Below are positions 1 to 14,197 of a DNA stretch of 64,000 nt, in pieces. Under the pieces are notes generated by a model, which saw only the letters and a list, made by a program, of their open reading frames with translations, was not told the DNA's origin and made no database searches. Position 1 is the stretch's first letter. Each line of letters begins with the position of its first letter. Position numbers and translations under genes: made by a program. This DNA is from Calycina herbarum (taxonomy: Eukaryota; Ascomycota; Leotiomycetes; Helotiales; Pezizellaceae): positions 310,001 to 374,000 of the forward strand of contig LLEY01000006.1 in the NCBI GenBank assembly GCA_001414485.1. Direction: 5' to 3'.

Positions 1-3000
1 ATAATCTTTTTATACTCTTTATTTCTCTTATATCTAGGTTTTTAGCTAAGAGTATTAGCTTAAGTATTTAACGTTCCTTTTATATATTAAATAATAATAT
101 TAAATCCTCTTAATATCTCTGTCTATCTAGCTAACTATCTAGTTATAAGTTCCTTAGTTATTATAAACGTTCTAAGGTTCTTATAGTCAAATAGAATTAT
201 AACTTAGTATTTTACTAGCTATAAATAGATTCTCTAGTATTCTAAGGCTAATACTATAGTAAGTAATTCTTTATTAAAGATACTATAGTTTTATTATACT
301 AGGTTAAATATTTTAAAATAATATATAATAAGTATAAGTTTCCCTTTTCTATTTAGTTATAAGTAAATTATATCTACTAATATATCTAAAACGTCTATTT
401 TAATTATACTCGGTTTTTCTATATTAAAGTTATATAGAATAGGTTTTTCTATAAACCTTACTTTAATCCTTTAAAAAGCATTCTTAGCTTATTTATTCTA
501 AATAAATTTAATAGCTTTCTTAACTAGTACTATTATTAGTTTAGTAATCTTTATATAGTCTTATATAAATAGATAGTAGAAGTTTATAAATCTAAAGAAG
601 GACTATATATCTTTTATATTCTCTAGTAACTTCTAGTTTAGAATACTTTAGATCTTTACTAGATCTATTTCTATTTTCTCTAAGCTAAATACCTATCTTA
701 GGAAAAGTATCCGAGTTACTCTAAACTCGTATTTAAAGAGTTTTAACTAAGAGTTTACTTTTATAAGTTATTATAAAACTTCTTTAATATATCTCTTATA
801 TTCTTCTTCTTTTTCTAAGAAGATTAGAATATTATCTAGGTAATAGATTACTATTACTCTTAAAAGATCTCTTAAAATATTATTATTTTATCTCTAATAT
901 ATAACTAGTACGTTATAGAGTCTAAATAGTATAACTATATATTTATAAAAGCCTAATAGTAAGGTAAATACTATCTTCTATTTATCTCTAACTTTTATTT
1001 ATATAAGTCTATAAGTATTTCGTTAATCTAGTTTTATAAATCGTACTACCTTACCTAACTTATCTTATAAGTATTAGCTAGGTAGTAGTAAATAAGCGTC
1101 CTTAACTATAGTATAATTTACTTCTTAGTAATTAATATATACTCTCCTATCTAGGTCGTCTTTCTTCTTAATAATAAGTATATTTAAGGTAATTAGTAAC
1201 TTAGATTTTCTAATATATCCCTTCTTAATACCTTCTTTTATATAACTTTCTATTCTTTATAAGCTTTTCTAGTTATATAACTAAAGCTTCTACTTTAAGA
1301 GGTAATAACCCTCTTTTAATTTAATCTTATAATCCTATAAGCGATATTCTAGCAAGGCTTATAAGTCTTCTAGGTTTTCGAACAAAGCCTTAAATTCTCT
1401 ATACTATATAGATATTTCGTTATTAGCTGTCTTACTAACCTGTAGAGGACCCTAGATAAGGTGTTCTAGCGTCTTAGAAGAGGTAGTACTAACCTTATTC
1501 TAGCCTTATAGTTATAATTATAAACCTATATAATTATATTAACTAAAGGTTATTTTCTAAGCCTTCTAGTTAATATCTAGATTATATTCTTAAATCTATA
1601 GTATACTAAGTATCGCTTCCTTACTTCCTATTTTAATAATATTAAATTATATATCTAAGTAGTGTCTTTTAATAGTAATCTTTATTAGAATAGTTTACTA
1701 ATTAATAATTCTATCCTAGTATATAATGTCTATTCTATTAACTACTCTTAAGTAGTATAGCCTTATATCTTTAATTAGGATGTTTAGCTTCTTCTAAGCT
1801 ACTAGAGAAAGGAAATTACCTGTTACTCTAGAATTAATTAAGACTTGGAGTTCCTTTCCTCTTATCTTCGCTATTACTATAAGTTAATTTTCTCTAGATA
1901 TAGTATTTAACTCTTCTATAGTAGTACGATTTTCTAGTTTAATATAATAAACCTTAAATCTTCTTTTTTTATTATCTTCTTTTATAAAGCTTAAGAAGAA
2001 TATTACTTTTTTATTATTAGAAAAAGCTACCTTATATATTAGACCGTCTTCTATAGTTCTCTTAAGTTCTAGAAGGGTTCTAATAAAGCATCTCTCTATT
2101 AACTAGTCTAACGTAGCTTATAGTTTATAATAAACCTATTTAATAGTTATTCCTCTTAGAATTTCAGCGACCTATTGTTCGCCTTCTATTAGTTAGTAAA
2201 ATTCTTAGATTAGAGTAGCTTATAGGTTTACTTAAATAACCTTAAATATCTACTAATCCTCTAATCCTTTAAATAATATTACTACTTCCTTCTTAACTCT
2301 TAATACCTAATATTTCTTATTAACTTCTAACTTATAATCTTAGCTAGGTAGGTAAATAGTAATATCTAATTTTAGATATCTATTATATTTATTAAAATCC
2401 TTTAAATAATACTATTTCTATTTAGTAGTATTATCTTTTATCTTAGTAACCTTTTATAAGTCTTCCTCCTCTAGATAGTTATTTAGTACTATTTATTCTA
2501 GACCTAGTTCTTTAAACTTAATAGTTTCTCTTCTAGTAATAAGGCTAATTATTACTATCTAGTCCTATTTATTTCATACTATTGAGTATATAGTTAAAAC
2601 TATAGAATTAATCTCTTAAGTAGAATATAGGCTCTAAAAATCAGGTTTCTAGTTTTCTATATATACTTATCTATTCCCTCTTTTAAATGTTCTAATAAAT
2701 GTCTATATCTCGTCTTATTTAAGCTTAAGTATTTATAGATCTATTTCTAATAAATTAGATACTAACTTTAACGACTTTAATAAACTTATTAATAGTAGTG
2801 ATTTATATTCTACTTAAAGAGGTAATTTATAATCTATTTCTAACTATATATTATAATATTCTTTAAGTAATAGATCTTTATTATTATTAGTATCTTATAC
2901 CTTACTATCTTATAACTCAATTCCGTTACTCGGCTATAGGTATATAGCGCCTACGTTTATATTTATAGCGTCTATTTCGATCTATATACTATATCCTCTA

Positions 3001-4250
3001 GCCTCGAGTTCCTCGTCTATAAGTTTAATTTTATCAAGTAATACTACTTCCTTATAAACTATAGCGTTGATACGTCTCTTTCTATTAGAGTCTTTCTTCT
3101 TACTATACTTATTTACTCTATAGCTAGAGAGGCTATAGTTATAATATAAGTTCTACTTACGCTAACGATTTCACTTCTCCTAGGAAAGTCCTTCTTTCTT
3201 TTAAAAGGTTTTCTTTTATATAGTATTTACCTTCTTACTATGTTTATTAGTATAAGAGTGCTTCTACTTTCCTAACTCTAAACTCTTTTCTCTATACTTA
3301 GGGTTACTCTTCCTAAATTTATATAGGCGGTTATCTAACTAGATAACTTTCTTAATTATACCTATAATAGTTAAGAACTATATATTCTACTTAGCTATCT
3401 CTTTATAAATATATATCTTTAATCCTCTATAGAAGAGTTCTATAAGAGTAATAGTATCCTACTCTGATTTCGTTCTATAGTATTAAAACTTATTAGTATA
3501 ATCTATTATAGATCCGGTTTAGTATAACTCTAAAAGCTTATATATAGCTATTTAAATCGTATTAAAGTCTTCAAAGACTTTTCTAATAGTTACTTTAAAT
3601 CCTCTCTAAGATTTAAATATAATCTTAGTTAATTCTATCTTTCTATCTTTATTCTTATTCTTAAAGAAGTCCTCTAAGTATAGCTAAGCCTATTCTAACG
3701 CTAATCCCCTAAGGTAGGAGATAGCAAAGATAGTTTATAAATTATAATTACTTTTAAATTTATTAGAATTAAAGTTAAAGTAGATATCTATTTAAAGAAG
3801 AAATAAGTCTAGTTTCTTTCACTTTCTATAATACGTATCTAGTATCTTAACTTTAATAGTTTCAAGTACTTCAACCTTATAGAGCTCGGGGGCGTCTAGT
3901 ATACTAACATTGTCGTTATCTCTAACTAACTATATACTAGCAGGTATTCTTCTAGTAGTGCTTCTAGATGTTCCCGCGATATTAACTTAGCTAGTATTTA
4001 GGCTAGTTACAGCGGCAGAGGTTACTAAGGCTATAGCGACTAAACTTCTAAGCAGGTGCTTAAAGTATAATAAAACTTAAACAAACTAAACAAAGATAAC
4101 TAAGTCTCGAAGGTTAGTATATAGATAAGAAGTATAGATATACTAGGTTATTTACTTAGAAGTAAACTCGTTACTTATATCAAAGATATTAAATAAGATA
4201 ATAAGATTAATAACTAAAGTTAAGTATAAAGCTTCTATCTAATAGCAGAC
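1..4250 (-). mobile_element. Ty3/gypsy retrotransposon remnant, RIP-degraded, cut by window edge
   Basis: Very AT-rich and stop-riddled. Read on the minus strand it still shows reverse transcriptase: around 790-860 the frame gives VIVIYYLDNILIFLEKEEE, a decayed form of the gypsy YLDDILIFS catalytic box. Further upstream in the element (about 3120-3170) it gives LYYNYSLSSYRVNKY, which becomes a CCHC zinc knuckle if the C-to-Y, G-to-S and H-to-Y changes expected from C-to-T/G-to-A mutation are reversed. The order gag (right) to pol (left) therefore runs leftwards. No LTR is visible, the left part lies outside the window, and the right border near 4.2 kb is approximate. No intact ORF remains. 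Confidence 0.8.
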
Positions 4251-4285
4251 GTGCTAGTCTTATATAGAACTGTAGTCTCCTATTC

Positions 4286-4366
4286 TAATCGCTCTAGTCG
4301 CTCGCTCTAATCGCTTTAGTCGATAGGCGACTTAAGCGACTTAGGCGACTAGGTTACGTAATATTT
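4286..4366. repeat. Short imperfect inverted-repeat tract
   Basis: A block of repeated TCGCTCTAATCGCT-type motifs on the left is followed by the complementary GCGACTTAAGCGACTT motifs on the right, so the tract can fold on itself. It lies between the gypsy remnant and the Tc1/mariner relic and may be the end of another element. No target duplication was found. Confidence 0.4.
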
Positions 4367-4728
4367 CTTACCTAAAGAAATCCATAGATCGCTTAGCTAG
4401 TCTAAGGATCCTTCTTTTTGTTTATAAGAGTTTCCGATAGTGCTTAACCTATTAGAGCGCCGCCTAGTCTTCACTTATTATATACTTACACGTGATTCGT
4501 AAAATCTTGCTCCTTATCCTCGCTATAAAGCTAAACCAGGAACCAGAACCGCCTAGAATGCTACAGTAGAGGCGTTTGTTCGAGAGTTTCTAACACGAGA
4601 TAATAAGCTTATAGTAGATAAGGTAGCGGATTATATATACAACGTATTCGATCTTTAGCTCTTAAAGTAGTAGATTTATAGGATATATAAGAGTATAGGG
4701 ATATTATATAAGAAGTTAGACTACTTTA

Positions 4729-4780
4729 ACGTATTTCCCGGGTGAGCCGATCACCCGGGTAAGCCGATCACTAAAACGCG
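4729..4780 (+). repeat. Left terminal inverted repeat of pogo-like element
   Basis: Starts ACGTATTTCCCGGGTG directly after TA at 4727-4728. Contains the doubled CCGATCA motif and ends in CACTAAAACGC. It matches the reverse complement of 6505-6555 almost base for base. Confidence 0.85.
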
Positions 4781-6504
4781 ATAATACTATAACTTTAAAT
4801 ATATTATAACAACACTATTAAAAAACCTCTAGCTACTTATATTAATCGATTCCTAAGGTGCCTCGTATATATAAGTATTATATCTAACCTGATTATATAA
4901 ACTACAACGTCGCTGCTTACCTTCTAAGCGCTAGCGCTATATATTATTACTACTCTCTTCTTACTAAGTTTAAATACTTTAAATAATTTCCTTACCTTCC
5001 TTAACTATAAGACTTCTACCTTAGTAAATACGCCTCTTTCGCTTTCTCTCCCTTCTCTTTTTAAGCTGATTTACCTCTTATAGTATCTTAATTTCAGCTC
5101 TTATAAGAGTAGCTCTATATATTATAATTTAAGCTCCCTTAGTAAGCCGATTAAATACCTCGTTAATTAATATCGGAGAGCTATCTTAGTATTATATAAT
5201 ACGGTTTTTAAGATATATAGTCTAGAATCTAAGCTTTATTACATTCTATAGCGTCTTTAGAGTCTAGTTTAGCTTATTTATAGAGGGTAGAGTTAATATC
5301 TTTAACCTTAGATTAAGATAAGAAAGCACGTTCTTAGGATTATACGGAACTAAGCTAGTTGCTTAGAATCCACTCTTAATATTCTACTCTATAAATATAG
5401 CTTTGAATGCCTCTTTAAATATAGGAAGGAACTTAAGCTTAGTAATATATTAGATTCTAACTCGAATAAGATTCTTAATCTACTTATTATATAATACCTT
5501 TAGAGGGCTAAAATAGCCAACGTTAAGAGGCTAAAGGATGTAAGATAAGTATAGTAGTATATAGAGAGTAATAATATTATTATCCTAATAGTATTACTAA
5601 AATTAAACTGAAATATATAACTCATAGCTATTAAGAATAAGGAGTCTATATCGCCTAACTATATAACCTTTTATATGTTTATTAAAGTACTAAATCCACT
5701 TAAATCTAATCTCGTTTATCGTCTATCTATTCTTACTTAGTATAATTACCTAATCTTATAAGAGACCTAACTCCTTATACTAAGCTAAGAGGTAGTGTTA
5801 TCTCTTGAAAATAATAAACAGAGGAAGTGCTTAACTATACAAGTTTATACTCTATATAATCGAAACCTACTCCCTATTTCCTAGCTAAGCAGTCTTTAGA
5901 CGATTCCTTAACTCTAAGCTTATAATAACTTTAGTAGTTATAATAACCCCTATAAGAAACCTAGCTTCGTCGAAGTTATATATATCCTCCTCTACAACTC
6001 TATATTTAGTAATTATATTTCGTATAAGCCTAAACCAGTCTCTAAGAACTATAGGATCTTCGTACTAAGCTCTTTTATAATTATACTTACGGCTAAATTT
6101 CGTTTTAATCTCTATACAGTGTTTAATAAAGGTAGAAGTCTAATTCTTACCTACTAGAGGCGCGTCGCGTTTAGAGAGAAGAAGGTCTACTATTTCTTAA
6201 ACAGCTACTAGCTGAGGTAGGAATCCACGTAAGTCTAAGTTAAGAATATATCGTATAATAGCTCGCTCTTCTTCGGAGGTAAGTCTTTAAGTATTAGAAG
6301 AAGTATCGCGTTATAAAGGGATTCCGTATATTCGGTTATAGAGAGTTGTATAAGGCACGTTATAAGCTTTAACACAAGCTCGTATACTCTTAAAATAACC
6401 TGAATTAAAGGCTTAGACAGCTAAAAGAATACAACCCTCTTTATTAGAGGGTTAGGCTTAATTAAGTAGTAGTATTTTAATTTTAAGTTAAGTGTTACGT
6501 TTTA

Positions 6505-6555
6505 GTGTTTTAGTAATCGGCTTACCCGGGTGATCGGCTCACCCGGGAAATACGT
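6505..6555 (-). repeat. Right terminal inverted repeat of pogo-like element
   Basis: Mirror copy of 4729-4780, ending CCCGGGAAATACGT and followed by TA at 6556-6557. The main difference is a C/T transition in the second CCGATCA motif. Confidence 0.85.
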
Positions 6556-7179
6556 TATAAGTTTATAGGATCTTTAATTAATATAAGCGTAGAGAGATAA
6601 ATCAACTAAGTAGAAGGGAAAGAGACTTATATTTCTTAACGAATCTGCCTCTAATAAAGCTACTAGTACGCGACGATATAGATAGACGCTAATTAGAATA
6701 AGAGCACGCTCTAAGAGGTAGTTAAAGTAATCGAGAGTTTAGAGCGTATTACTAGTATATACGCTCGATAGATAGCTATTATCTATCGTATTCTAGAGAG
6801 CGATTATAGCTAAGATATTTAAGAAGTAGTTAGAGGAAGATATCCTACTATAGTATAATAGAGCGCCTAGTAATCGAGATATAATTATAATAGATAATTA
6901 CTCTATCTACCGAAGCTTATAAGTAGTAGAGATATACGAGAAAAGAGAGGTAATAGTAGAGTACTTACTACTATATTATCCTTAATTTAATCCTATCGAA
7001 TCGAGCTTTAAAGACCTTAAGACCTCTATTCGCTAATACTATAAATAAGTATATATCTCCTCTAATTATAATAGCTTTAAAGGCTTTTTATAAGAGTAAA
7101 TACTATATATAGGTAAAGGAGAGAGCACGAAAAAGAGAGCTAAGAGGTACTTTAAAAATTGCTTTTATAATATTAAATA

Positions 7180-8966
7180 GATTATATTATATATAATTAA
7201 TTTAAAGGATTATACCTGAACTATATTACCTTAAGCTACTTCTCCTCTTATAAATATCCACTTCTCTTATATACTCTCTACTAAGCGTAACCGTTCTAAA
7301 GATTACTATTAGAATCAAAGCTATTATTATATTAATTTAAGAAGAGTAGGAGATATATAAGTACTCTATAATCGTCTCTAAGAAGCTTATATATATAATC
7401 GAAGTAAGAGGTCGTTCTTTTAAGAAAGCTATAGAATATATAATCTCTAACACCTAAGATAATAGTAGAACGCTCTCTAATACCCTCTATATATATATCT
7501 ACTATCTTATACTAATATTCGATATCGTACGTAGGTTTTTTAAAGTATAAGAAGTAAAGATAAGTATAATCGTTTTATCTTTATAAAATTAGTATAAAAG
7601 AAGAACTAGATAATAAAGTAAATATATAAATAATAAAAGCATCTCTCTCTTAAACTATACTCTTAAAACGTCTATCGAAGCTTATATTTAGTATATATTT
7701 ATAGAAGCTAATTTTAGTATATATTCGTCGATATCTAATATTATTAATTTAGTAGTTTTTCGTATATAGTAATAAGGCTCTATAGGCGCTAAACCTAATT
7801 AGGCTGCGGCTCTGCGGCGTTAAACTACTATACTCTTACTCGAGAGACGATAGAAGAGAGCTACGAGTTACTTAAATAGCGTTGTAAGTAGTAGAAGAGA
7901 GTATAGAAGTATAAGCTTCTTAATAGTATTAACTCTTAAATTATCTCTAGTAACTACTAGAGAATTAAAGTATACGTTTAAAGGTATACTATATCTCTTA
8001 CTTATATATACTAGTAGAAGTACTATTATATCTCTCTTCGTCTCTCCTTTTTTATTTATATATATTGAATTTATAATAACGAACGTAGGAGGAGTAGTCG
8101 TTAATCCCTAGCCTCTATATACCCTCTTTACCTATAACTTTATATTCAAATACCTTATTATATAGTAATTAAGAGTAGTAGGTTATACGTAGCACGTCCT
8201 AGAGAAGTTGACACACGTATCTTTAGTATACCTAAAGTTCTTTTAAATCTCTGCCGTCGCTCTTAACACTCCTACTTACGACGCTCTCTTAATTACTAAA
8301 TCGTTGAGCTGTCTACTCGTTATAGTAGAGCACGCTCTCTTCGCCTTTTACGCCTTCTTTTAAGCATTCCTTTTATCCCTCTTTCTCTTATGTAAGAGAG
8401 ACGTCGCCGCCGCCTTCCGCGCTGCCTTCTTATCTATATACCTCTAAGCTTTGCTATCGTTATCGCTTAAAGATTTGATAGAGGATAGATCGCTCTTATT
8501 ACTCGATTCGTTTACTGCTTTATCGTATACGTTAGTAACGCTCTTAGGCTTTTTAGCGCTCTCCTTCTCTAGAGCCTTTATAGCCTTTAAATTAATAGGA
8601 TTATTTAGATCGTTGTTTACGCTATAGTATACTACTAAAACGTACTAGATTGTCTTCTCTCTAATTACCTTAGTATACTCTAGAGCCTTCTTAAAGTCGT
8701 TCTAATCTCTCTAATTACTAATATCGTGTCTTTTAGAATCGCTCTTTACGCTCTAAATAGCTGTCTAATAATCAGGATCTCAGCGCCCTCGATTACACCT
8801 AAAATAGCTATTAATAAATCTATCTACTACTCTATATATATTTGCTACTATATACGCGAAGTCTACCTCTTAATCCTTAAGCTCTAAATTCAAGAGCTTA
8901 TTAAGAGTTCTCTCTTTTATACTATCTACGTATGTCTTTACCTTAATTACTACAACTAGTGCTTTT
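7180..8966. other. AT-rich degenerate repeat DNA
   Basis: Gene-free and stop-rich in all frames. The right part (about 8.2-8.96 kb), read on the minus strand, continues a frame that resumes beyond the gypsy element at 14.44 kb, so it belongs to the element that was hit. The left part is not assigned to any family. Confidence 0.6.
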
Positions 8967-9207
8967 TGTCAGGACTTGTAGTAAATACTAATGAATTGAA
9001 CTATAGAGGTGTCTATGTATAAGAAGATTCGATTATCCTTTCTAAGCTAGAGTCCTTGCTAACTTATATACTCAGTTAACTTATTCTAGAGGGTTCTACT
9101 AAGGGTACTCTCGAAGGTTCTGTTACGTCTATGCGTTGCTAAGCGAGGTCACGTGAATGCGTCGCTGGAGTACTCTAAGACTTATTCTATAGGTGTAACC
9201 CTTGATA
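8967..9207 (-). repeat. 3' LTR of the gypsy element
   Basis: 241 bp, ending TTGATA where the partner has TTGACA. By eye it differs from the other LTR at about 16 positions, all transitions, and most make this copy richer in T/A. Many are CpA-to-TpA changes, the preferred RIP context. Confidence 0.92.
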
Positions 9208-12200
9208 TTACCCCTCTTCCTACTCTTAAAGGTAGGTGTCTAGGGCTACTATGTCCTCTAACTTAGTAGTAGGTTCTTATATTAGGTTTGCGTATCCTGT
9301 CTATTTAACCTTATACTCGAGTCGAGTATAAGAGCCTTTCCCTAGGAGCTTCTTTTGCTATTAACCTAGTATTCTTTCAACTTGCTATTCTATAGTATTG
9401 TCTACTAATATTATAAGTAGTTAATTATCGTCTATAATTTAACTAGGCAGCGGGTCTATAGCTGCTAGCCTTAATAAGTCTATATTAAAGACATTGTAGA
9501 TACTAGGCGGGGTGTCTAGCCTATATATAGATAGGCTAATAACCTCGATAACTATGAACTTGGTGGATCGAGTATCTAGTTTCTTACTAGCCCTGTCTGT
9601 CTGTATATTCCGTAAGCTTAAGTAAACCTTGTCTCTAACCTTATATATAGGAGCGGTTTTCCGTAAACGATTTGCTTAAGTCTCCTAGTCTTATTATGCT
9701 CTTGCTATTGATGATTATACCTATTCTATAATAGCCTTAATCTTTGCTACTATTGCTTTGCTCTTTTGAATTAGTGTTTTTATGTTTATAGGTGCTACGA
9801 CGTCTATTAAGGGGTCGATAGTCTGTAACGGATAGCCGTGGCTGAGTTAGAAAGGGCTTACACTCGTTGATATTGAATCCCGTCTATTAAAAGCTAGCTA
9901 TACTACTAGTAGCTAGTCGGCCTAGTCGTCCTAAGCTATATTAATCCACTGTCGTAGAAGCGTCTCGACTTTAGCATTTGCCTGTTCTATTAACCCGTCA
10001 GTTTGTAGATAGAAGGCTATAGAGATCCGTCGTTTAATCTATAAGAAGTTATAAAGCGTCTTCTATACTTGTCTAATAAATTACAGGCCCCTATTAGATA
10101 CTATTGCTCTTAGTAGTCTATATAAGCTGTAGTATGTAGTAATGAATAAGCGAGCAAATTCCTTCGATGATATAGTCGAGTTATAAGCTATAAGGAGCAC
10201 CCCTTTACCTAAATAGTCTGTGAACACTACTATTATATTAAAGCCTTTACTTATAAGTAGTAGTCTAATAAAGTCGATAGAGATCTCCTGCTATTGCTGC
10301 TTAGGAATTAGTAATAGACGAAGTAGGCCTTGTTTATAGTCCCTCTAGACCTTGGTACGTCTATAAACTCCACAGTTATAGACAAACTGCTTAACTATAG
10401 TCTATAGGTTTAGCTAGAAGAACTCTCTTAAGACTATTACAATTGTCCCGTTCTTGCTAGGATAGTCTATAAGTGTAGAATTATAGAGTTCCTATATAAT
10501 TGCGGTCTATAGCAGCTTATAGTCGGGGACCTATAGTCTACCCCTAAACTATAAATCACCGTTCTTATTAACTAAGCAGTTAGAGACAGAGACTTTAACT
10601 AGAGAAGCGAGGTCTACTAGAAACACCCTATCTCCTTAGTAGATAGTATCTATAAGACACCTAAAGTCCTTGTTCTATACCTTTCCCTCTTCCTAGAGGT
10701 TCCGTAGTTGGTCTATAAACGCTTGCTACGTCGCTACGTCGCTTACTTAATTCCTCCTATTTGCTAACACTGGTGCTAGCTATATAGTATTTCCTTGAAT
10801 CATTCTATCCGGAATTAGTTATACTATCCTATAATTAAGGCGTTTATCTCCTTTCTCTAGGAGGTCCTGGTCCCTCCTTATTAGTGTATCTAATAGTCCT
10901 CCCTCTTTGCCTAGGCGGTATTAGATAATTAGGTTAAACTTACTAAGTATTAACTACTACTGTATTTGTCTTTTAGATAGTTTATAGACTGTTATAAAGT
11001 ACTTAAGATTCTTATAATCTGTAAGTACTATAAACTGCCTAATACTTTTTAACTCCGCTTCCTATTCCTTAAGGCACTGAATAATAGCTAACAACTCTTT
11101 ATTATATATTAGGTAATTATATTCAGTAGATACGTGTTTCTTTAAGAAGAAGGCTACGGGCTGTAAGACGCTATTCTTTACTTAAGAGAGTACGCCTCCT
11201 AAGTAATATCTAAAGAAGTCTGTCTCTAGGACTGTCTTATAATCTAGGTCAAACTGAGCCAGTACTAAGGCCTCTGTAAAGGCCTACTTTAACTGTTCGA
11301 AGGCTCTATTTGCTTCGTCTGTCTATTAGAAGGATATATCCTTTTTAACAAGTCTATAAAGAGGAGCTATAATCTATAAAAAGTCCTTAATAAACCGTCG
11401 ATAGAAATTCGTAAATCCTAGAAAGCTAAGGACGCCTTTTACTGTTATTAGTACTTTCTAATCTATAATAGCCTATATTTTAGCTAGGTCTATCTATAAA
11501 CCTTTCCCTACTTCTATAATAAACCTAAGGTACTTTATAGACTATACTTTAAATTCGTACTTATTAATATTAAGCTATAGCCTAGTATCTTAAAGCCTTT
11601 GTATTACTTTATAGACATGCTCGCGGTGCTGGTTATAGGTGCTGTCTATAAAGACTAAGACATCGTTGACATATACTAAGACAAAGTCGTCTAAGAACTC
11701 TTAAAGTATATAATTAATATACCGCTAGAAAGTGCTAGGAGTATTTATAAGCTTAAAAGGGGTAATAAGCTATTTAAAAAGCTTAAAGCGTGTCTAGAAA
11801 GCCGTTTTCTACTTGTCTCCCTCCTTAATCTATATCTTATAAAAGGTAGTAATAACATCTATTTTTATAAACTACTTAGCTTTCCTAATCCGGTTAAGTA
11901 TCTCTTAGATTAAAGGTAAAGGGTAGCAGTCCTTATAAGTTAACTTATTTAGTGCTCGGTAGTTGTAACAGAACTGTAGACCCTCTCCTAGCTTCTATAT
12001 AAAAAGTACTAGTATAGCTGCTAGAGAGTTGCTTACTCGAATAAATTCCTTATCTAGTAACTCTGTTAGGGTTCTACAGAGTACTAACAGCTTGTCTTAT
12101 AACATATTATAGAGTGGCCTCTAGGGGACTGTTTCTTCTAATCTGTTTTCGATCTATAAGAGCTCGATACTGTAATCAATTCCTTTACAATATACTAGTA

Positions 12201-14197
12201 ACTTGTTTGCTTCCTTTCTATTAAATACTAGATAGAATTCTAGGCTAATCTAGCTAGGTAGCTTTGTCCGTAGGTCCGTATACTTCTTTTCTGCTAAGGC
12301 TTTTGTAATATCTATAAGGCTTGCTATAAAGACCTATAGCTTCCGTTTTTAATCTATAAGAAAGTAGAAGACGGCTATGCTTACTTACTTATAGGAGTAA
12401 GACCTTTCTAGCTTGCTATAAACTTCTAACCTAGAGTCTTAGAAGAGTAAGCATCCCTTAGCAGTGTTAAGTAAAGCTCGCTCTCTCTTTAACTAAGATT
12501 TTCCTAGAATTATTTTATAGCCCTCGATCTTAGGGACTATATAAGTATAAACCCGTTTCTACTAGTAGCCTCTAATATCTATGTTAAAAGATACTACTTA
12601 GGATATAGCATCCTCTAATACTCCTTCTACTGACTATAAATGCCTTAGTATGATTTATACGTAAGAGAGCTGATAGCGACGGATAAAACGGTCTAAAACA
12701 ATTCTATAGACTAAATACTCTAAATCTACTAAGGCTTGTAAAGTAGCTACCCTATTTACTAAAGCCGATATAAGAAGAGGTTTTTCGTCTATATATTCCT
12801 ACTTAAAATGTCTCTAAGTGTCTATTACTAACAACTCCCTTCGTCGCCCCTGCCTACGCTTTCTAATAGGAGCTACTAGTTTTCCGAATCCGAGGAGATA
12901 TTACTATCTTCTTCTTCTAATTCTAGCGCTACTTCCTTAACCTCTGCTTTCTGTTTACGGACCGAATCCGCTGTTATAGGTCGCCTTAGTAGTCTATATA
13001 GATATTCTTAAACAAAATAACTAGTAGCTCCGTAGCGAAGACAGCGACCAGTACGAGCACGGTTGCTTCGTTCTTCCTAGGACACCTATTTAGTACGCTT
13101 AGTGCTAGTTGTTAAGACTTTAGCAGGTGCTGGTTCCTAATCCATGCCCTCTACGGATGTCTTACAGGTGACTTTCGGTCTGTTAGCGATATTACCGCTT
13201 ATTACCTGCTGTGTAGTATCCGTCGAGCGTTTCTAAGAGGTCTGTGGTGTTTCTAGGAGAGTCTAGGCCCTAGATCTTAATGTTCGAGCTTTATAAGCCC
13301 TTAAGTGGTCGTCCGTTTCTTTAATAATAGAGTAGTAAGACTTGAAGTTAGGTTAAGAAGGAATTGTAATCATTGCCTTAACTAACTCGTTGCTAAGGAT
13401 TCGGTTAAGAGACACCTTTTTTACGTCGTCTAGCCAAGATCCTCCTCTAGACTCCATAAGCAGGGCTTGCTATTCTATAAAGACCTCTAGGAATGGTCTT
13501 AAGCCCTAGCGGAAGGATTCTAGCTTTCGTTATACTCTTTCCTTAGCCTACGGGTCTCTAAACACAAACTCTACTCGACCTAAGAAATCACTGCTATTGG
13601 CTAGCTCTAGCTTGCCCTGTTCCCGTACCTATGCTTCTATTCTACGGAGCGCCTTGCCCTATAAGGATCCGTTAAGTACCTAAAACTTAACGTATTTAGT
13701 ATATCTATAGTAGTCGACTTCGATTTTAGCTCGTGCTTGTTATAACCAAGCTTCTAGCTTGTCCAAGTCTCTATAGAATTCTAATAGCGGAGGAAGAGAT
13801 TTCCTAGGTTTATTATCGTTGCAGATTATCCGTAAGCGAGCTTCCTCATCCTTCTTTTACTCGTTCGTAATCCGTAGACGATCGTCCTCTTAGGCAGATG
13901 TTAACTGATTCCGCTGCTCTTAAACATACTATAGGAACTAGGCGGGTAGCTGATTCAGCATACCGCCTTCTTGTGGTTCTCCTATTGTCCGTGAGTTCCG
14001 TAAATGCCGTGAAATAGCCCGTAAGTTCTAGTATTACTATAAAGGCCCTTGAGTTCCAGTGTTACCAAAATAGCCCGATATGTTCCAGTGTTGCTGTAAA
14101 GGCCCGTTATGTTCTAGTATTGCCAAAATGGCCCAATATGTTCTAGTATTGCCGTAAAGGCCCGTTGTTCCAGTATTGGTTTAAGAATCGAATCTAA

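Larger units (their letters stand above)
4729..6555 (-). mobile_element. pogo/Fot1-like DNA transposon, 1827 bp, RIP-degraded
   Basis: Bounded by long terminal inverted repeats beginning ACGTATTTCCCGGGTGAGCC and flanked by TA on both sides, the target duplication typical of the Tc1-mariner-pogo superfamily. Each terminus holds two copies of a GAGCCGATCA/AAGCCGATCA submotif ending in CACTAAAAC. The minus strand around 5860-6010 reads EDIYNFDEARFLIGVI, then TTKVI and GNREXVSII. This matches the DDE core of fungal pogo (Fot1) transposases (NFDETGFxxG...KV...GNREWVT). Several stop codons show it is inactive. It inserted inside the Tc1/mariner relic, so it is the younger of the two. Confidence 0.85.
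4500..7180 (+). mobile_element. Tc1/mariner transposon relic, interrupted by a pogo-like element
   Basis: Plus-strand reading with many stops, in two pieces either side of 4729-6555. The left piece gives a decayed helix-turn-helix region (VDKVADYIYNVFDL). The right piece gives LIFLNESASNKATSTRR, matching the FxDESxxN segment at the first catalytic Asp, here Asn. At about 6895-7030 it gives DNYSIYR followed by PxFNPIESSFKDLK, the end of the DDE domain of fungal Tc1/mariner transposases. Removing the inserted element and one TA copy joins the two frames. The outer ends were not located, so limits are approximate. The element is dead: several catalytic residues and reading frames are lost. Confidence 0.75.

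Noticed and set aside
4286..4366. Repeated 8-mers suggesting a CRISPR-like array
   Set aside because: The motifs are inverted and contiguous, without regular unique spacers, and the DNA is eukaryotic.
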